Part shown: positions 43,406 to 54,000 of the stretch, one piece after another | Numbering within the stretch: position 1 is the stretch's first letter | Layout of the letters: the number at the start of each line of letters is the position of its first letter | Origin: Microbacterium sp. LWO12-1.2 | Lineage (GTDB): Bacteria > Actinomycetota > Actinomycetes > Actinomycetales > Microbacteriaceae | NCBI RefSeq assembly: GCF_040675875.1 | Contig: NZ_JBEGII010000001.1 | Location: forward strand, 1,922,001-1,986,000 | Direction: 5' to 3' | Length of the DNA: 64,000 nt | Position numbers and translations under genes: made by a program | Notes under the pieces: model-generated | The model's input: only the letters and a program-made list of their open reading frames with translations | What the model was told of the DNA's origin: nothing | Databases searched by the model: none

Positions 43406-44794
43406 CTACTCCTTGGCCACTCCGGCGCGCGCCATGCCCCGGGTGAGGCGGGCGACGACCAGCAGCGCCGCCGTGAGACCGAGCGTCAGCAGCAGTTGGA
43501 TGCGGGCGGCCTGATCGATCATCGCCAGCGCGATGACGCCGGCGAGCAGCGCCAGGCACACCCACGACAGCCAGGGGAAGCCCCACATGCGCATCGGCAT
43601 GTCGACACCGTCGCGGTCGGCACGTCGGCGCAGGATGATCTGCGCGAGCGCCGTCGCCGTCCAGATCACCAGCAACGTGGATCCGACCACGTTCAGCAGC
43701 GCGGGCAGCACCACATCGGGGAACGCCCAGTTCAGCCCCACCGTCACGAACCCGAATGCCACCGACGAGAGCACGGCCACGAACGGCACGCCCTTGATGC
43801 TCGTGCGGGTGATGTTCTGCGGGGCCAGACCCCGCTCGCCGAGCGAGAACGCCATGCGCGAGGCACCGTAGATGTTCGCGTTCATGGCCGACAGCAGCGC
43901 GACCACGACGATGAGCGACATGACGAGGTCGACGCCCGGTACATGCAGCGTGGCGAGCACGGCCGAGAACGGTCCGTCGAGCACGGCGGGCGAGTTCCAG
44001 GGCAGCACCGCGACGATCACGAAGATCGAACCGATGTAGAAGATCAGGATGCGCACGAGCACCTCGCGCACGATACGGCGGATGTTGCGCGCCGGGTCGT
44101 CGGACTCGGCGGCGGCGATCGCGACGACCTCGGTGCCTCCGAAGGCGAAGACCACGATGAGCAGCGCGGCGGCGATGCCGGTCATACCGTTCGGGGCGAA
44201 TCCGCCGTTGTCGAAGAGGTTGCTGATGCCGGTCGCGGGCACTCCGGGGATCAGACCCACGATCGCGCACACGCCCACCACGAGGAACGCGATGATCGCG
44301 GCGACCTTGATGGCGGCGAACCAGAACTCGAAACGGCCGTAGTTGCTCACACCGAACAGGTTGACCGCGGTGAGGGCGACCACGAAGATCAGCACCCACA
44401 CCCACGCGGGGATGCCTGGCACCCAGCCGGCGACGATGCCCGCTGCCCCCGTGGCCTCGGCCGCGATCACCACGACCAGCTGGATCCAGTACAGCCAGCC
44501 GACCGCGCTGCCCGCGCTGCGCCCCATCGCCTTCTGCGCGTAGGAGCTGAACGCACCGGAGCTCGGCCGCGCTGCCACCATCTCGGCCAGCATCGCCATC
44601 ACCAGGATCACGATGCCCCCGGCGACCAGGTACGAGATCAGCACGGCGGGGCCGGCGAGACCGATCGCCTGTCCCGAACCGACGAACAATCCGGCGCCGA
44701 TGGCACCGCCCAGGCCCATCATCGAGATCTGCCGGCGCGTGAGCCCCGGGTGCAGTCCCTTGGTCGTCGTCGTGGTGACGGGCACTTCGGTCAT
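43406..44794 (-). CDS. Amino acid permease, APC superfamily (AAT type)
   Basis: A 462-aa transporter with about twelve helices. The helix 1 substrate-binding loop is MMGLGGAIGAGLFVGSGQAI (residues 25-44), and helix 6 contains FAFGGTEVVAIAAAESDDP. This is the AroP/GabP/LysP-like AAT family of proton-coupled amino acid importers. The ATG overlaps the aminotransferase stop by 4 bp. Substrate specificity is not readable, but pairing with an aromatic/histidinol-phosphate type aminotransferase suggests aromatic amino acids. Confidence 0.9.
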   Translation of the reverse strand: MTEVPVTTTTTKGLHPGLTRRQISMMGLGGAIGAGLFVGSGQAIGLAGPAVLISYLVAGGIVILVMAMLAEMVAARPSSGAFSSYAQKAMGRSAGSAVGWLYWIQLVVVIAAEATGAAGIVAGWVPGIPAWVWVLIFVVALTAVNLFGVSNYGRFEFWFAAIKVAAIIAFLVVGVCAIVGLIPGVPATGISNLFDNGGFAPNGMTGIAAALLIVVFAFGGTEVVAIAAAESDDPARNIRRIVREVLVRILIFYIGSIFVIVAVLPWNSPAVLDGPFSAVLATLHVPGVDLVMSLIVVVALLSAMNANIYGASRMAFSLGERGLAPQNITRTSIKGVPFVAVLSSVAFGFVTVGLNWAFPDVVLPALLNVVGSTLLVIWTATALAQIILRRRADRDGVDMPMRMWGFPWLSWVCLALLAGVIALAMIDQAARIQLLLTLGLTAALLVVARLTRGMARAGVAKE

Positions 44795-45897
44795 ACGGTC
44801 GCCTCCTTGCGAGCGGAAAGGTCGGAGTTCGAGACGGATGCCGCCAGGGCGGCCTCCACCCGGTCGATGTCCTCGGCGGATCCGGAGGAGATGCGCACGC
44901 CTTCGCCCGCGAACGCTCGCGTGATGACGCCGCCCTCGCGCAGGAGCGTCTCGAGCTCCTCGGTGCGCTCCCCCGCGGGCACCCAGACGAAGTTCGCCTG
45001 CGAAGCGACCGCGGGCCAACCGGCAGCGAGGAGGAGTGCGTGCAGCCGGTCGCGCTCACGGACGACCTCGTCGATGCGGAGGGAGAGCTCGTCCTCGGCA
45101 TCCAATGACGCGCTCGCCGCGATCTGGGCGAGGTCGGTCACACCGAACGGGACGGCGACCTTGCGCTGGTTCTCGGCGATCTCCGCCGGCGCGATGGCAT
45201 AGCCGATGCGCAGGCCCGCCAGGCCGTAGGCCTTGGAGAACGTGTGCAGCACGGCCACGTGCGGGTGGCGGCGGAAGAGTTCGATCCCCGCACCGCTGGT
45301 CTCGGCATCGAAGTACGTGGTGCGATCGAAGTGCACATAGGCCTCGTCGATCACGACCAGCACGTCGTGCGGGACCGCCGCCACGAAGCTCTCCAGCTCG
45401 TCGGCGCCGACCACGGTGCCGGTCGGGTTGTTGGGGTTGCAGACGAAGATCAGCCGCGTGCGCGGTGTGATCGCGGCGAGCATGGCGTCGAGGTCGTGCA
45501 CGTACTCCGGCGTCAGCGGCACGGCCACAGGAGTGGCGCCGGCGATCCGCACGAGCGACGGATAGGCCTCGAAGGACCGCCAGGCGAACATGACCTCGTC
45601 GCCGTCTCCGGCGACCGCATGGATCAGCTGGGCGGCGAGCTCCACGGATCCGGCGCCGACCGTGACCAGGCTCGGGTCGACGTCGTACCGCTCTGCGAGG
45701 CGGGCGCGCAGGGCCGCGGCACTCATGTCGGGGTACCGGTGGATCGATCCGAGTCGGTCGTGCACGGCATCGATCACCGAGGGAAGCGGCGGATGCGGGG
45801 ACTCGTTCGACGAGAGCTTGGAGGCACCGGCGGGGGCCGAACGGCCCTGCCGGTAGGCGGGCACGGCATCGAGTCCGGCGCGGGTGGGGAGGGGCAT
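44791..45897 (-). CDS. pat: Histidinol-phosphate/aromatic aminotransferase family protein (Pat/HisC type)
   Basis: A 368-aa PLP-dependent fold-type I aminotransferase. SSNESP near residue 30, the cofactor-binding FVCNPNNPTGT (about 150-160), IDEAYVHF, the PLP Lys in HTFSKAYGLAGLRIGY (about residue 220) and a C-terminal GVRISSG (substrate carboxylate-binding Arg) are all visible. The absence of other his genes and the linkage to an amino acid permease and Lrp favour the aromatic aminotransferase (Pat) role over histidine biosynthesis. That choice is inference. Confidence 0.85.
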   Translation of the reverse strand: MPLPTRAGLDAVPAYRQGRSAPAGASKLSSNESPHPPLPSVIDAVHDRLGSIHRYPDMSAAALRARLAERYDVDPSLVTVGAGSVELAAQLIHAVAGDGDEVMFAWRSFEAYPSLVRIAGATPVAVPLTPEYVHDLDAMLAAITPRTRLIFVCNPNNPTGTVVGADELESFVAAVPHDVLVVIDEAYVHFDRTTYFDAETSGAGIELFRRHPHVAVLHTFSKAYGLAGLRIGYAIAPAEIAENQRKVAVPFGVTDLAQIAASASLDAEDELSLRIDEVVRERDRLHALLLAAGWPAVASQANFVWVPAGERTEELETLLREGGVITRAFAGEGVRISSGSAEDIDRVEAALAASVSNSDLSARKEATV

Positions 45898-46186
45898 CGG
45901 CAGAGCATCCTTGCTGTGATCCGGTGGCGGCGCAGGCGGCGCCTCTGTCGCGCAACAGTAGACCGGATGCGACGGCTGAGCAATCGGTGCAGCGAAAGGT
46001 GCGCATCGCGCGCAGTCGGAGGCGGTCAGCGTGCTCGCCGCTGTGCAGACTGTTCAGTCCACACGCGCCGTCGTCTCGGAGGTAGGCGATCACCGCGGCG
46101 TAGGCGTATCCGCACGAAATCGACCTACGCTGCAGCCTCCTCCTACCTCCGCACCGCTCTCAAGGGGTGGCAGCTACGATCGAGCG
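45898..46186. other. 289-bp divergent intergenic region
   Basis: It contains the TACGAT -10 element at 46175-46180 of the 72-aa protein gene and must hold the promoter of the aminotransferase operon. A small GGCGGCGC/GGCGCC repeat is near 45925-45942. I saw no further gene or strong hairpin. Confidence 0.5.
46175..46180 (+). promoter_or_regulatory. -10 element TACGAT, leaderless start
   Basis: TACGAT is 6 nt before the ATG at 46187. It rules out a longer in-frame extension starting at 46031. Confidence 0.5.
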
Positions 46187-46405
46187 ATGCCAGCCCCGTC
46201 CGGATTCGACTTCGTGATGCACGGTGACGACGTCGTCATCCGACACCACGGCGTGACCGCCATCGTGCTGCGGGGCGCGCGCGCACGCGACTTCCTCACC
46301 CAGGTCGAGAGCGGGGACGCACAGCTGCTGATGGCGCGCCTGACCGGGAACTACCGCCGAGGCAACGAGCGCACCGCGCGGCGGCATCCGCGCAATACGG
46401 GTTGA
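46187..46405 (+). CDS. Conserved 72-aa actinobacterial protein of unknown function
   Basis: A short soluble protein: two beta strands (FDFVMHGDDVVIRHHGVTAIVLRG), then a helix (ARDFLTQVESGDAQLLMARLTG) and a basic tail NYRRGNERTARRHPRN. The combination VVI-HHG, ESGD-Q-LMAR-TGNY-RGNER is, from memory, conserved among small actinobacterial proteins with no assigned function. The basic end suggests nucleic-acid contact, which is speculation. The gene ends 12 bp before the convergent DUF255 gene. Confidence 0.75.
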   Translation: MPAPSGFDFVMHGDDVVIRHHGVTAIVLRGARARDFLTQVESGDAQLLMARLTGNYRRGNERTARRHPRNTG

Positions 46406-46417
46406 GTCGGAATCGGA

Positions 46418-48229
46418 TCAGCGCTCCACCGAGAGGGAGCGCGGATCGTCGACCGGCAGACGACACACGAACGCGCGGCAGTCGTAGGCCAGCCCGTCTC
46501 CGCCCGCCTGTACCTCTCCCTTCCCCTCGAACAGCTCGAAACCGGCATCGGCGAAGGAACGCGCCTGCGCGGGGGTCACGGCAGCGACGATGTCGGCGTC
46601 GGCCCGGAGCGCCGCCGTGGCCAGCACACCGGTCGGGTTCTCGGTCACCACCACGAGCTGTCGAGGCGGATCGACCAGGCCAGCGGCCACACGCAGCAGG
46701 CTGCCATGGGCGAACGGCTGCTCCACTGCGCGCGCGGCATGGTCGCGGACCGCGCTGAGGGCCGCCTCGCGGTACCGCTCGCCCGCTCCGAGTCGCCACG
46801 CGGTCAGTGCTGCGGCCGCGGTCGCCGCAACACCGGACGGCAGATCACCGTCCGTCTGGTCGGGCGAAGCGGCGATGCCGTGCTCTGCGAGCACCGGATC
46901 GATGCGACTGCCGACGAGAACCTGATCCAGAACTTCTCGGGCGACCGATGCCCACGATGCTTCACCCGACGCGAGGGCAAGCGCGAACAGGCCGTCGGCG
47001 AGCAGCGCCAGATCCGCGTCCGTCGCGACGGCACCCGAAGCGACGCCGTCGAGCGAGGCCCGCACGAGCTCGCCGTCAGCGCCACGATTCACCCGTAGCA
47101 CGGTCTCGGCAGCCTGCGCGGCCGCCGCGACCCACGACGGCTCGGCCAGGCGTGCTCCGGCACGGGCGAGCGCACCGATCGCCAGACCGTTCCAGCCGGT
47201 GATGAGCTTGCCGTCGACGGAGGGCGGTTCCAGACCCGTCCGCTCCGACACCGGACGCTGGTAGAAGCCGCCCTCGTCGCGGCGTCCGTCGATCCAGGAC
47301 TCCGAGTCCTGCGCGGCGCCGAATCCGCCACCCGGTCGCCGCAACGACGCGAGCAGGAAGGCCGCGATCCCCCTAGCCGTTTCTTCATCACCGGCGTCGA
47401 GCGCGACCTCGAGCAGCTGGGCGTTGTCGGCCAGCATCCGCTCGTAGTGCGGCACGGTCCAGTCCCGCTGGGTGGCATAGCGGAAGAACCCACCGTCCGC
47501 ATCGCGGAGGTCGGAGACGGCCATCGCGGCGAGCGCCCGCTGCGCCGAGCGGGCCGCGTCCGGCGCCTCCCGCACGACCAGCGGACTCTGTAGGAACCGC
47601 AGCGTCGTCGCGACCGGGAACTTCGGGGCACCGCCGTAGCCGCCGAACTGCTGATCCTCGCGCGCGGCGATCGCCTCGGCGGCCGACGCCAGGGCCGCCG
47701 CAGCGGGCAGGTCCGTCGGCGTCGACTCCGCGGCCCGCAGGAGGGCGTCGGACACGGCATCCGCCGACTCCTCGGCCTGTGTGCGTCGCTGCGTCCATGC
47801 CTCGCCGACCGCCGCCAGCACCTCACGGAACGAGGGCAGCGGCGGCCGCGCGTCCGGAGGCCAGTAGGTGCCGGCGAAGAAGGTGCGCCCTCGAGGGGTG
47901 GCGAACACGGTGAGGGGCCACCCGAGGTTCTGCGTGAAAGCGGAGGCCGCCGCCATGTAGGCGCCGTCGACGTCGGGGTGCTCCTCGCGGTCGACCTTCA
48001 CCGCGACGAAGCCACCGTTCATGACGGCCGCGATCTCCGGGTCCGCGAACGACTCCCGCGCCATCACATGGCACCAGTGGCAGGTCGAGTAGCCGATCGA
48101 GATCAGCAGGGGCACATCACGGCGTTGTGCCTCGGCGAACGCCTCCGGGCCCCAGGGGTACCAGTCGACGGGGTTGTCGGCGTGCGCCCGCAGGTACGGG
48201 CTGAGCGTGTCGGCGAGCCTGTTGGTCAT
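46418..48229 (-). CDS. DUF255 thioredoxin-domain protein (YyaL/SSP411 type)
   Basis: A 603-aa protein. Residues 1-165 form the thioredoxin-like DUF255 domain with the motif [14 protein letters not shown] (CHWC, about residues 48-61), preceded by [13 protein letters not shown]. The rest is an (alpha/alpha) barrel of the N-acylglucosamine-2-epimerase/cellulase-like fold, with [30 protein letters not shown] and [13 protein letters not shown]. The function is unresolved in bacteria. A TAGCGT hexamer 6 nt before the ATG suggests leaderless transcription. Confidence 0.92.
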   Translation of the reverse strand: MTNRLADTLSPYLRAHADNPVDWYPWGPEAFAEAQRRDVPLLISIGYSTCHWCHVMARESFADPEIAAVMNGGFVAVKVDREEHPDVDGAYMAAASAFTQNLGWPLTVFATPRGRTFFAGTYWPPDARPPLPSFREVLAAVGEAWTQRRTQAEESADAVSDALLRAAESTPTDLPAAAALASAAEAIAAREDQQFGGYGGAPKFPVATTLRFLQSPLVVREAPDAARSAQRALAAMAVSDLRDADGGFFRYATQRDWTVPHYERMLADNAQLLEVALDAGDEETARGIAAFLLASLRRPGGGFGAAQDSESWIDGRRDEGGFYQRPVSERTGLEPPSVDGKLITGWNGLAIGALARAGARLAEPSWVAAAAQAAETVLRVNRGADGELVRASLDGVASGAVATDADLALLADGLFALALASGEASWASVAREVLDQVLVGSRIDPVLAEHGIAASPDQTDGDLPSGVAATAAAALTAWRLGAGERYREAALSAVRDHAARAVEQPFAHGSLLRVAAGLVDPPRQLVVVTENPTGVLATAALRADADIVAAVTPAQARSFADAGFELFEGKGEVQAGGDGLAYDCRAFVCRLPVDDPRSLSVER

Positions 48230-48235
48230 CCCCTC

Positions 48236-48241
48236 ACGCTA
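48236..48241 (-). promoter_or_regulatory. -10 element TAGCGT of the DUF255 gene
   Basis: On the minus strand it is 6 nt before the ATG at 48229. It lies in the 37-bp gap behind the FMN reductase gene. Confidence 0.45.
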
Positions 48242-48266
48242 CGCCGCCGGGGTGGCGACGGGGCCG

Positions 48267-48836
48267 TCAGCCGACCAGCAGTTCGACCGGACGCGACGCC
48301 GCGTAGCCGACCAGCGGCAGCGCCCGCTCGGCGGCGAGGTCGATGCGCGCGCGCAGCACGTCGGAGACGATCTCGTAGCGATCGAAGTCGGTGTCGCTCG
48401 CGTACACGCCCAGCGGCAGCGTCAGCGCCTGGAAGAAAGCGAAGAGAGGACGCAGCTGGTGCTCGATGATGAGCGCGTGGCGTTCACCTCCCCCGGTGGC
48501 AGCCAGCAGCACGGGCTTGCCGACCAGGTCGTACTGGCCGACGAAGTCGAAGAGGTGCTTGAACAGCCCCGTGAATGAGGCCCGGTAGACGGGGCTTCCG
48601 ACGATCAGCAGGTCGGCGGCCTCGATGGCCTGGAGCTTCTCCTCGACCTCGGGCGGCAGCTGGTCGCGCCGCAGCGCTCCGGACAGCCGGGGCCCGATGT
48701 CGGTCAGCTCGATGATCTCCACGTCGACCTCGGCACGCTCGGCCACCGCCTCGGCGATGGCGCGGACGAGGGCGGTGGTCTTGCTCGGCTCGTGCAGGGA
48801 TCCCGACACGGCCACGACGCGGTAGCGAGCTGTCAT
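48267..48836 (-). CDS. NADPH-dependent FMN reductase (MsuE/SsuE-like)
   Basis: A 189-aa flavodoxin-fold reductase supplying reduced FMN. The FMN phosphate loop is VSGSLHEPSKTTALV (residues 9-23), the second FMN contact is ADLLIVGSPVYRASFTGLFKHLFDFV (about 72-97) and the isoalloxazine loop is LLAATGGGERHAL. SPVYRASFTG and GGGERHA match the MsuE/SsuE family that feeds two-component sulfonate monooxygenases. The flavin monooxygenases at the right end of the window could use such a reductase, though they are about 9 kb away. A TACCGT hexamer is 7 nt upstream. Confidence 0.9.
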   Translation of the reverse strand: MTARYRVVAVSGSLHEPSKTTALVRAIAEAVAERAEVDVEIIELTDIGPRLSGALRRDQLPPEVEEKLQAIEAADLLIVGSPVYRASFTGLFKHLFDFVGQYDLVGKPVLLAATGGGERHALIIEHQLRPLFAFFQALTLPLGVYASDTDFDRYEIVSDVLRARIDLAAERALPLVGYAASRPVELLVG

Positions 48837-48843
48837 GTGTCCG

Positions 48844-48849
48844 ACGGTA
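48844..48849 (-). promoter_or_regulatory. -10 element TACCGT of the FMN reductase gene
   Basis: TACCGT is 7 nt before the ATG at 48836 on the minus strand, with no Shine-Dalgarno. Confidence 0.4.
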
Positions 48850-48909
48850 CCCACGACGACGCCCCGTGTCGCGGGGAGCGACACGGGGCGTCATGTGCGA
48901 TCTGAGACG

Positions 48910-49758
<849 letters not shown>

Positions 49759-49813
49759 CGACCTGTGATGACAGGTGCGATCGGACGGTGACGAAACATC
49801 TCCTCGGATGACG

Positions 49814-51022
49814 TCAACGCAGCGGCACGGCGGCCATCTTGGCCGCGCTCCACCCCACCAGGCGCTCGAGCGGTCCCCGGCCGACGAACATCGACCACAG
49901 GGTCGTGGCCACGAGCAGTCCGATCGCCATGACCGCCCAGAAGACGTTGCTCGTGAAGTACCCGCCCGGTCCCGCGAGCAGCGCGATCACGAGCACATGA
50001 CCGCTGTATGCCGACAGCGGCATGGACCCGAGTGCGCCCAGAGGGAGCAGCGGCCAGCGCAGCGGACGGCTGAGCAGGATGCACAGCGCGATCACGGCGA
50101 GGGCGAATCCGCCGGAGCCGAGGATCTCTGCGGTACCTCCGCTGTGCGGTTCGACGGAGAGGAACGCGCGGAGAGCGGATCCCAGGGGATCGGCTTCGGC
50201 GAGCGACTGCGGGTAGGTCTCCCAGCCGTTAGGCAGGATCTCCTCCGCAGAGGAACTCTCCGGGAGGATGCTCATGTCGCTCGCCCCAGAGGAGCCGGAG
50301 CTCCACGAGAAGCCGGCGCTCGAGCCTGCGGCTCCTGTCGCAGGGCCCAGCGCACCGAGGCCGTAGCCCGCCGCCGCGAGCAGCACCCCGACACCGAGTG
50401 CCACGGCGGCTGTGCGCACCCGGTCGACACGCAGACGCCCGAGCGCCATGCCACCCAGCACGAACGCCATCCACACGGTGATCGGGTAGGTCCCGTACAG
50501 CACGAAGCCGATCCCGGCCCCGTAGGGGTTCAGCGTCACGGCGCCGAGGAAGGCGAGCAGAGCCGGGCCCACGAGCGCCAGCACCCCGGAGGCGACCAAG
50601 AGCTGCCACACCCGCCAGCGCAGGAACGGGATGACGGCCACGTACAGCAGCCCGTAGAGCGTCAGGATCACGGCGATCGGAGTGTTCAGCATCTCGAGCA
50701 CCAGCCCGATCACGAAGATCACGGCTCCCCTACCGATCAGATTCAGCCGGATGCTCGGGATGCGCTCGCGGTCGGGCAGGCTGCTGCGCCCTGTCATCAG
50801 CGCGATCGAGACGCCGGCGAGCACCGCGAACAGGATCGAGGAGCGTCCGTGCACCAGGTCGGTCCAGGTGGAGGGATCGAGCCACTGGAACGGCTCTGTC
50901 TCTCCGATGTGCGCACCGGCCATACCGAGGATCGCGAGGCCACGGGCGATGTCGAGACCGAGGATGCGGGGCGGCCGTCCGAACTCTCGGATCCACTGAG
51001 CAGGGCGAAGTGCGATGGTCAC
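49814..51022 (-). CDS. Membrane acyltransferase-like protein (DUF1624/DUF418 type)
   Basis: A 402-aa membrane protein with about ten hydrophobic helices. The N-terminal LGLDIARGLAILGMAGAHIG (about residues 20-39) is the signature of the heparan-alpha-glucosaminide N-acetyltransferase-like/DUF1624 group. The C-terminal LGSMPLSAYSGHVLVIALL resembles the DUF418 helix. A Ser/Gly-rich extracytoplasmic loop spans residues about 235-260. Acyl or acetyl transfer to an envelope glycan is the usual guess. The GTG start is 6 nt after TACGAT. It is divergent from hrpA across 42 bp. Confidence 0.75.
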   Translation of the reverse strand: MTIALRPAQWIREFGRPPRILGLDIARGLAILGMAGAHIGETEPFQWLDPSTWTDLVHGRSSILFAVLAGVSIALMTGRSSLPDRERIPSIRLNLIGRGAVIFVIGLVLEMLNTPIAVILTLYGLLYVAVIPFLRWRVWQLLVASGVLALVGPALLAFLGAVTLNPYGAGIGFVLYGTYPITVWMAFVLGGMALGRLRVDRVRTAAVALGVGVLLAAAGYGLGALGPATGAAGSSAGFSWSSGSSGASDMSILPESSSAEEILPNGWETYPQSLAEADPLGSALRAFLSVEPHSGGTAEILGSGGFALAVIALCILLSRPLRWPLLPLGALGSMPLSAYSGHVLVIALLAGPGGYFTSNVFWAVMAIGLLVATTLWSMFVGRGPLERLVGWSAAKMAAVPLR

Positions 51023-51028
51023 TCGATG

Positions 51029-51034
51029 ATCGTA
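51029..51034 (-). promoter_or_regulatory. -10 element TACGAT of the acyltransferase gene
   Basis: On the minus strand TACGAT is 6 nt before the GTG at 51022. The identical hexamer on the plus strand at 51051-51056 serves hrpA. Confidence 0.5.
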
Positions 51035-51050
51035 GGGGCGAATCGCGGCA

Positions 51051-51056
51051 TACGAT
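51051..51056 (+). promoter_or_regulatory. -10 element TACGAT of hrpA
   Basis: TACGAT is 8 nt before the ATG at 51065. A GGAGGG between them could also act as a weak Shine-Dalgarno. Confidence 0.45.
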
Positions 51057-51064
51057 GGAGGGCT

Positions 51065-54000
51065 ATGTCCACACCCGTGATCTCGTACCCCCCGGAGCTG
51101 CCCGTCAGCGCCGCCCGGCAGGAGATCGCCGACGCCATCCGCGACAACCAGGTCGTGATCGTCGCGGGTGCCACAGGCTCGGGCAAGACGACCCAGCTGC
51201 CCAAGATCGCGCTCGAACTCGGCCGCACGCGCATCGCGCACACGCAACCGCGACGCCTGGCCGCCCGCACCATCGCGGAGCGCGTCGCCGAGGAGCTGCA
51301 GGTCGAGCTCGGCACGCTCGTCGGCTACAAGGTGCGCTTCACCGACAAGGTCTCCGATGCCACGCGCATCGCGCTGATGACCGACGGCATCCTGCTCAAC
51401 GAGATCCACCGCGACCGACTGCTCACCCGCTACGACACGATCATCATCGACGAGGCCCACGAGCGCTCGCTCAACGTCGACTTCCTGATCGGCTATCTGG
51501 TGCGGATCCTTCCGGAGCGCCCCGACCTCAAGGTGATCATCACCTCGGCCACGATCGACCCGCAGAGTTTCGCGAAGCACTTCGCCCCTTCGACAGGCTC
51601 AGGGACCCAGGCGACAGGCTCAGGGACCCAGGCGACAGGCTCAGAGAACCAGGGCGATCCGGCACCGATCATCGAGGTCTCCGGCCGTACGTACCCGGTG
51701 GAGATCCGCTACCGGCCCCTGATCGACGACTCGGAAGAGACGGATTCCCCTTCATGGGTCCCTGAGCCTGTCGAAGGGCCGGAGGACGAGGTCTCCGCGA
51801 TCGTCGCCGCACTTCGCGAGCTCGACCGAGAAGCTCCGGGCGACGTGCTGGTGTTCCTCCCCGGTGAAGCCGAGATCCGTGACGCTGCGGATGCGGTGCG
51901 GGGCGCCTACGCCCACGACCGCTCCCCCACCGAGGTGCTGCCGCTGTTCGGTCGTCTGTCGGCCGCCGAGCAGCACCGGGTCTTCGAGCGCAGCCGCGTC
52001 GCCGGAGTGCGGCGCCGCGTGATCCTGGCCACCAACGTCGCCGAGACGAGCCTCACGGTGCCCGGCATCCGCTATGTGATCGACACCGGGACCGCCCGCA
52101 TCTCCCGCTACAGCAACCGCTCGAAGGTGCAGCGCCTGCCGATCGAGGCGATCTCGCAGGCCTCGGCGAATCAGCGCTCCGGACGCGCCGGCCGCACCAG
52201 CGACGGCATCGCGATCCGGCTGTACTCCGAAGAGGACTTCGACCGCCGCCCGGAATACACCGAGCCCGAGATCCTGCGCACCTCGCTGGCTTCGGTCATC
52301 CTGCAGATGCTGTCGCTGGGCTTCGGCGACATCGCGGCGTTCCCCTTCCTCACCCCGCCCGACTCCCGCGGAGTGAAGGCCGCGTTCGACCTGCTGACCG
52401 AGCTCGGCGCGGTCGAACCGTCTCGTCGGGACGGTTCCCCGCGCCTCACCCGCACGGGCCGCGACATCTCGCGCATGCCGATCGATCCCCGGTTCGCGCG
52501 GATGCTGATCGAGGCCGGCCGCCCTTCGACGAGCTCAGGGACCCAGGGCGCCAGCGTCACGCGCGACGTGCTCGCGATCGTGTCGGGCATGACCATCCAG
52601 GATGTGCGGGAACGCCCGGAGGAGCGCCGCGAGGAGGCCGACCGGCTGCACGCGCGCTTCGTGGATCCGACCAGCGATTTCCTGACCCTGCTGAACCTCT
52701 GGAACCACCTGCGCGAGCAGCAGCGCGAGCTCGGATCCAGCGCGTTCCGCCGACTGTGCCGCGCCGAGCATCTGAACTATGTGCGGGTGCGGGAGTGGTT
52801 CGACGTGCACCGGCAGCTGCGCACGCTCGTGAAGTCGCCGGAACGCCAGGGCGGCGACACCGGAGCGAGCGATCCCGATGCGATCCACCGCGCTCTGCTG
52901 TCCGGTCTCCTGTCGCAGATCGGCATCCTCGATGAGCGCAGCGCGCCCACCGGCAAGTCCCATTCCCCCGCGAAGGACCCGAAGCGCCGCATCGCGGAGT
53001 ATCGCGGCGCCCGCGGCATCCGGTTCTCGATCTTCCCCGGCTCTGGTCTGCGCAAGAAGAGTCCGCCGGCCGTCATCGCCGCCGAGATCGTCGAGACGTC
53101 GCGCACCTTCGCCCGCACGGTCGCCGCGATCGACCCGGCCTGGGCGGAATCGCTCGCCAGCGATCTTGCCAAGCGCCAGGTCAGCGAGCCGCACTGGTCG
53201 AAGGATGCCGGCGCCGCCGTCGCCTTCGAGAAGGTGACGCTGTTCGGGCTCGAGATCGTCCCGCGTCGGCGCGTGCAGTTCGCACGCATCGACCGGGCGG
53301 CCTCGCGCGAGCTGTTCCTGCGCCATGCGCTCGTCGAGGGCGAATGGGACCCGACGCGCATCGACAAGCGCGTCAGCGCCTTCTGGCGCAGCAACGCCGA
53401 ACTGCGCAAGCGTCTCGAGAAGCTCGAGGAGCGGGAGCGTCGCCGCGACATCCTCGCCGGCGACGAGGCCGTGTACCGCTTCTACGACGAGCGCATCCCC
53501 GCGGACGTCTTCGACGTGCGCTCCTTCGAGGCCTGGTGGCGGGAGGCGATGCAGAGCACGCCCAAGCTGCTCGTGATGCGCGAGGGCGATCTGCTCGACG
53601 ACGAGGAGCGGGCCGATCAGAGCGAGTTCCCGACGCGCTGGACGCAGGGCGACCAGGTGCTCGGTCTCGCCTACCGCTTCGAACCCGGCGCCGCCGACGA
53701 CGGCGTGAGCGTGGTCATCCCCCTCGCGCTCCTCGCGCAGGTGGAGGACCGCGGCTTCGACTGGCAGGTGCCTGGGCTTCGCGCCGAGCTGATCACCGGC
53801 CTGCTGCGCGCGCTCCCCAAGTCCATCCGGCGGCACGTGGTGCCCGCGGCGGACTGGGCCGAGAAGTTCGGCGCCGAACTCGCGGGCGAGGGCCCGGAGT
53901 CGCACGGCGGTCTGCCCGCACGCACCCTGAAAGAAGCGCTCGCGCGGCTCATCCAGCCCCTCGCGAACCAGCTCGTCTCGGCGGCGGATTTCGAGGAGGA

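Noticed and set aside
49775..51064. Upstream extension of the hrpA frame giving a 1774-aa protein
   Set aside because: The extra 430 residues lie antisense to the acyltransferase gene, are Arg/His/Gln-rich, and precede the family N-terminus. A -10 element and ATG at 51065 fit HrpA's normal length.
51591..51653. CRISPR-like array
   Set aside because: Three abutting 21-bp units without spacers, in frame inside hrpA; the same unit occurs singly elsewhere. This is a coding tandem repeat.
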